The notes beneath the pieces are model-generated. The model made no database searches. It had not been told where the DNA came from and saw only the letters and a list, made by a program, of their open reading frames with translations. Shown here in pieces: positions 61,332-64,000 of a stretch of 64,000 nt of DNA. A program made the translations under genes and the position numbers. Source of the stretch: Mycobacterium sp. SMC-2 (lineage in GTDB: Bacteria > Actinomycetota > Actinomycetes > Mycobacteriales > Mycobacteriaceae); contig NZ_CP079863.1 in NCBI RefSeq assembly GCF_025263485.1, positions 4,092,001-4,156,000 of the forward strand, given 5' to 3'. Positions within the stretch are counted from its first letter, which is position 1. Each line of letters begins with the position of its first letter.

Positions 61332-62381
61332 ATGTTTGGCATCATCCGGCCCTGCCGTCACCGGCTTGGCGACGAGTTCGCAGCGGCCTGGAGAGCGCAA
61401 CTGTGCGGGTTATGTCTGGCGCTGCGTGACGACTACGGCCAAGCCGCCCGCATCGCCACCAACTACGACGGGTTGGTGGTCTCGTTGCTGGTCGAAGCGC
61501 AGTCGGCCGGGCAGCCGACCCGCCGCACGGCCGGGCGGTGCCCGTTGCGGGGGATGCGCCGCGCCGACGTGGCCACCGGCGAATGCGCGCGGCTGGCCGC
61601 GGTGGTGTCGTTGGCGCTGGCCGCGGCGCGAGTCCGCGACCATATCGACGACCGCGACGGCATGGTGGGCGTGGCCGGGGTGCGCCCGGCGGCGCGCCGC
61701 ATCGCCGAACGCTGGGTGCGCCAGGGCACCGACACCGGTCGCTCCCTGGGCTTCGACACCGGGAAGCTCGTCGCCGCGATGGACCGCCAGGCCGCGCTCG
61801 AATCGCAGGCCCGTCCGGGCAGCTCACTGTTGCTGGTGACCGAGCCCACCGAGACCGCCGTCGCCGAAGCGTTCGCCCACACCGCCGTGCTGGCCGGCCG
61901 CCCCGACAACGGGATGCCGCTGCGCGAGGTGGGGCGGCTATTCGGCAGGGTGGCCCACCTGCTCGATGCGGTCGAGGACTACCGCGACGACGTCGCGCGA
62001 GGCAAGTGGAACCCGTTGGCCGCCACCGCAACTCCCGTCGCGGCCGCCCGTGCTCTGTGTGACGACGCGGTCTTGGGCATCGAGCTGGCGCTGGCCGACG
62101 TGTCGTTTACCGACAGGCGTTTGGTCGATCGGCTGTTGATCGGCGAGGTGCGCCGCGCGATCAACCGCACTTTCGCGCAGGCCGGTTACCGCGCACAAAG
62201 CGGAACGCCGCACGGCCAGCAGGGACCGATCAACTTCGGCGACCAACCGTTTGAGCCCGCGGTCGGGGAGGGAATTCCGGGCCGCAAGCGGCGCGGAGGC
62301 GGCACCGGCAGCTGCTGGTGCTGCTGCGATGGCTGCGATTGCTGCTGCGAGTGCGACGACTGCTGCTGCGATTGCACTTGA
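61332..62381 (+). CDS. DUF5685-family protein with Cys-rich tail
   Basis: A 349-residue helical protein beginning MFGIIRPCRHRL, with CGLCLALRDDYG near residue 25, both conserved in DUF5685. The middle resembles an all-alpha fold with conserved Asp/Arg (LLDAVEDYRDDVARGKWNPL), as in prenyl-transferring or chelating proteins. The final 24 residues contain 13 cysteines with Asp, Glu, Gly and Trp between them, encoded by a TGC-rich tract (62317-62381). Such a tail suggests metal binding. No membrane helix is seen. The function of DUF5685 is unknown. Confidence 0.78.
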   Translation: MFGIIRPCRHRLGDEFAAAWRAQLCGLCLALRDDYGQAARIATNYDGLVVSLLVEAQSAGQPTRRTAGRCPLRGMRRADVATGECARLAAVVSLALAAARVRDHIDDRDGMVGVAGVRPAARRIAERWVRQGTDTGRSLGFDTGKLVAAMDRQAALESQARPGSSLLLVTEPTETAVAEAFAHTAVLAGRPDNGMPLREVGRLFGRVAHLLDAVEDYRDDVARGKWNPLAATATPVAAARALCDDAVLGIELALADVSFTDRRLVDRLLIGEVRRAINRTFAQAGYRAQSGTPHGQQGPINFGDQPFEPAVGEGIPGRKRRGGGTGSCWCCCDGCDCCCECDDCCCDCT

Positions 62382-62405
62382 GGCCCGGCTAAGGGCTCAT
62401 CCTCG

Positions 62406-62456
62406 ACCATCACACGACCGTCGAATTTGATATCGCGGGCGCTATCAGTTTTGAGC
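62406..62456. repeat. Dispersed palindromic intergenic repeat, copy 2
   Basis: The second copy of the element at 691-743, with GTCGAATTTGATA, a GC-rich centre and TATC, then TTTTGAG. TGATA/TATCA forms an inverted repeat with a 10-nt spacer. It lies 25 bp after the DUF5685 stop. Confidence 0.5.
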
Positions 62457-62559
62457 TTCGGGTGGCTCCCCGCACACGGGGCTGAAATGACCCAAGTGAC
62501 AACGCTCTGCACCCGCGCCCCGCTCGGCGCACACCGGACGTGTCCGGCAGGATGGGCTG

Positions 62560-64000
62560 GTGTTTGGCCTCGTCCTGATCGTTGCGCTCGTCTCCACCGT
62601 CATCGTCGGGACGGTCCTGGGGCGGCGCTATCGCGTTGGTCCCCCGGTGCTGCTGATCGTGCTCGGCACGTTGCTGGGTTTGATCCCAAGCTTCGGCCAC
62701 GTGCACATCAACGGTGAGATCGTGCTGCTGCTGTTCCTGCCGGCCATCCTCTACTGGGAGGGCCTGAACACCAGCTTCCGCGAGATCCGGGCGAACGCAC
62801 GCATCATCGTGTTCCTGAGCGTGGCGCTGGTGATCGCGACGGCCGTCGCGGTGTCGTGGACGGCGCGGGCGCTGGGCATGGACTCCCACGCGGCGGCCGT
62901 GCTGGGCGCGGTGCTGTCCCCCACCGACGCCGCCGCCGTGGCCGGCTTGGCGAAGAAGTTGCCCCGCCGGTCGGTCACCGTGCTCAAGGCCGAGAGTCTG
63001 ATCAACGACGGCACGGCCCTGGTCCTGTTCGCGGTCACGGTCCACGTCGCGATCGGCGGATCCGCGATCACCCCGGCCGACCTGGTCGGCCGGTTCGTCG
63101 GCTCCTACCTCGGCGGGATCGCCGCCGGGCTCTTGGTCGGTGGCGCGGTTACGTTGCTGCGCAAGAGACTTGACGCGCCCCAAGAGGAAGGGGCGTTGAG
63201 CCTGCTGACGCCGTTCGCGGCGTTCCTGCTGGCGCAGAGCATGGACTGCAGCGGGGTTGTCGCGGTCATGGTCGCCGCCCTGATGCTCGCCTACGCCGGG
63301 CCGGTGGTGATCCGCGCGCGATCCCGCCTGCAGGCGTACGCGTTCTGGGACAGCGCGACCTTCCTGCTCAACGGCTCGTTGTGGGTGTTCGTCGGCGTCC
63401 AGATACCGGGAGCGCTGCGCGGCATCGCCGGCGTGGGCGGCGGGGTTCGCCACGCGCTGTTCATTGCGCTCGCCGTCACCGGCGTGGTGATCCTGTCGCG
63501 GATTTTCTGGGGCGAGATCACGGTGCTGCTGATCCGGCTGATCGACCGCCGGGAGGCGCAGCGCGAACGTCGCGTCAGCTGGCGTCAGCGCTTCGTCACC
63601 GCGTGGGCGGGGTTCCGCGGGGCCGTGTCGCTGGCCGCCGCGCTTGCCGTCCCGGCGACCACGCTCGGCGGCGCGCCGTTCCCCGACCGCAGCCTGCTCA
63701 TTTTCGTCGTGGTTTTCGTGATTCTGACGACCGTCCTGGTTCAGGGCACCACGCTGCCGGCCGTGGTCCGCTGGGCCAAGATGCCCGAGGACGTTGCCCA
63801 CGCCGAGGAATTGCAGCTGGCCCGCACCCGGGGCGTCCGAGCCGCCCTCGACGCGCTGCCGTCCGTTGCCGACGAGGTCGGCATCAGTGACGACCTGCGG
63901 CGGCGGCTGCAGAAGGAGTACGAGGAAAAGGCCGCGCTGACCCTGGCCACCGAGGGCGACTCGACGAACAGCCACCTGGTCAAGCGCAAGGAGCTGGTCC
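62560..64000 (+). CDS. Na+/H+ antiporter, CPA1 family (truncated by the window)
   Basis: 480 codons are visible with no stop. The protein begins with an N-terminal membrane helix (VFGLVLIVALVSTVIVG) and has about 12 helices. CPA1 signatures are SPTDAAAVAGLA and ESLINDGTALVLFA (Asn-Asp pair), plus GFRGAVSLAAALAVP late in the membrane domain. A cytosolic C-terminal helix region (about residues 410 onward) runs off the end. It exchanges Na+ for H+ at the membrane. The GTG at 62560 is used; the nearby ATG at 62552 is in another frame. It resembles YjcE (Rv2287) of M. tuberculosis. Confidence 0.9.
   Translation, partial: MFGLVLIVALVSTVIVGTVLGRRYRVGPPVLLIVLGTLLGLIPSFGHVHINGEIVLLLFLPAILYWEGLNTSFREIRANARIIVFLSVALVIATAVAVSWTARALGMDSHAAAVLGAVLSPTDAAAVAGLAKKLPRRSVTVLKAESLINDGTALVLFAVTVHVAIGGSAITPADLVGRFVGSYLGGIAAGLLVGGAVTLLRKRLDAPQEEGALSLLTPFAAFLLAQSMDCSGVVAVMVAALMLAYAGPVVIRARSRLQAYAFWDSATFLLNGSLWVFVGVQIPGALRGIAGVGGGVRHALFIALAVTGVVILSRIFWGEITVLLIRLIDRREAQRERRVSWRQRFVTAWAGFRGAVSLAAALAVPATTLGGAPFPDRSLLIFVVVFVILTTVLVQGTTLPAVVRWAKMPEDVAHAEELQLARTRGVRAALDALPSVADEVGISDDLRRRLQKEYEEKAALTLATEGDSTNSHLVKRKELV

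Noticed and set aside
62317-62381. TGC-rich tract as a CRISPR-like or microsatellite element
   Set aside because: It is the in-frame Cys-rich tail of the DUF5685 protein and has no spacer-repeat structure.
62410-63975. A 521-codon open frame antisense to the antiporter
   Set aside because: Its composition (His, Arg, Gln and Gly-rich) is that of an antisense shadow in GC-rich DNA, while the plus strand encodes a clear CPA1 antiporter.

Overview
The window is a GC-rich, densely packed stretch of mycobacterial chromosome. The evidence is a PE/PPE pair, an MmpL transporter with a neighbouring acyltransferase, a CYP124-type P450, a WS/DGAT acyltransferase, transmembrane serine/threonine kinases, F420-type (DUF385) reductases, a mycothiol-type isomerase family protein, a cutinase and many TetR regulators. 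From memory of M. tuberculosis gene order, the left end (MBL hydrolase, Lnt-like protein, SDR, Hsp70-like Pro-rich protein, CYP124) resembles the Rv2260-Rv2266 neighbourhood, and the FAD oxidase, LysR and Na+/H+ antiporter farther right resemble Rv2280, Rv2282c and Rv2287. A slow grower such as a M. avium-complex relative is likely, but the species cannot be fixed from the sequence alone.

Layout. 0-12 kb: mostly conserved housekeeping and lipid genes. 12-17 kb: a glycosyltransferase divergent from an MmpL gene, followed by a PlsC-type acyltransferase; this looks like a small lipid synthesis and export locus. 17-25 kb: a Baeyer-Villiger-type monooxygenase, a cutinase, membrane enzymes, a Tat-type amidase, a crotonase/TetR operon and two divergent DUF6636 paralogues. 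25-33.6 kb: an acyl-CoA-dehydrogenase-like flavoenzyme with a palindromic operator, an SDR, an SMP-30-type lactonase and, 3 kb away, a frameshifted fragment of the same lactonase. 33.9-47.5 kb: an accessory lipid region bracketed by a canonical receptor kinase and a receptor pseudokinase. It contains P450, alpha/beta hydrolase, a frameshifted threonine dehydratase, an adenylate-forming ligase, WS/DGAT, a relic P450 3' end, and a hydrolase-methyltransferase fusion with its TetR. 47.5-56 kb: deacetylase, FAD oxidase, acyltransferase, the sulfate assimilation operon sirA-cysH-chelatase, LysR and a 7Fe-type ferredoxin. 56-64 kb: a PE gene carrying a PPE-SVP-like tail, its PPE partner, an esterase, TetR/DUF1707, an I42-type lipoprotein, a Cys-tailed DUF5685 protein and a truncated Na+/H+ antiporter.

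The most notable signals are non-coding or degenerative. At least eleven genes have a TANNNT hexamer exactly 6-7 nt before the start codon, the signature of leaderless transcripts. There are long perfect intergenic palindromes, two of which share a sequence family, and a diverged roughly 51-bp palindromic repeat occurs at both ends of the window. A hairpin buries the Shine-Dalgarno of one small gene, and the PE-PPE operon leader can fold into a three-way junction. Several genes are broken by single-base indels or an in-frame stop. No tRNA, rRNA, CRISPR array or insertion sequence was seen.
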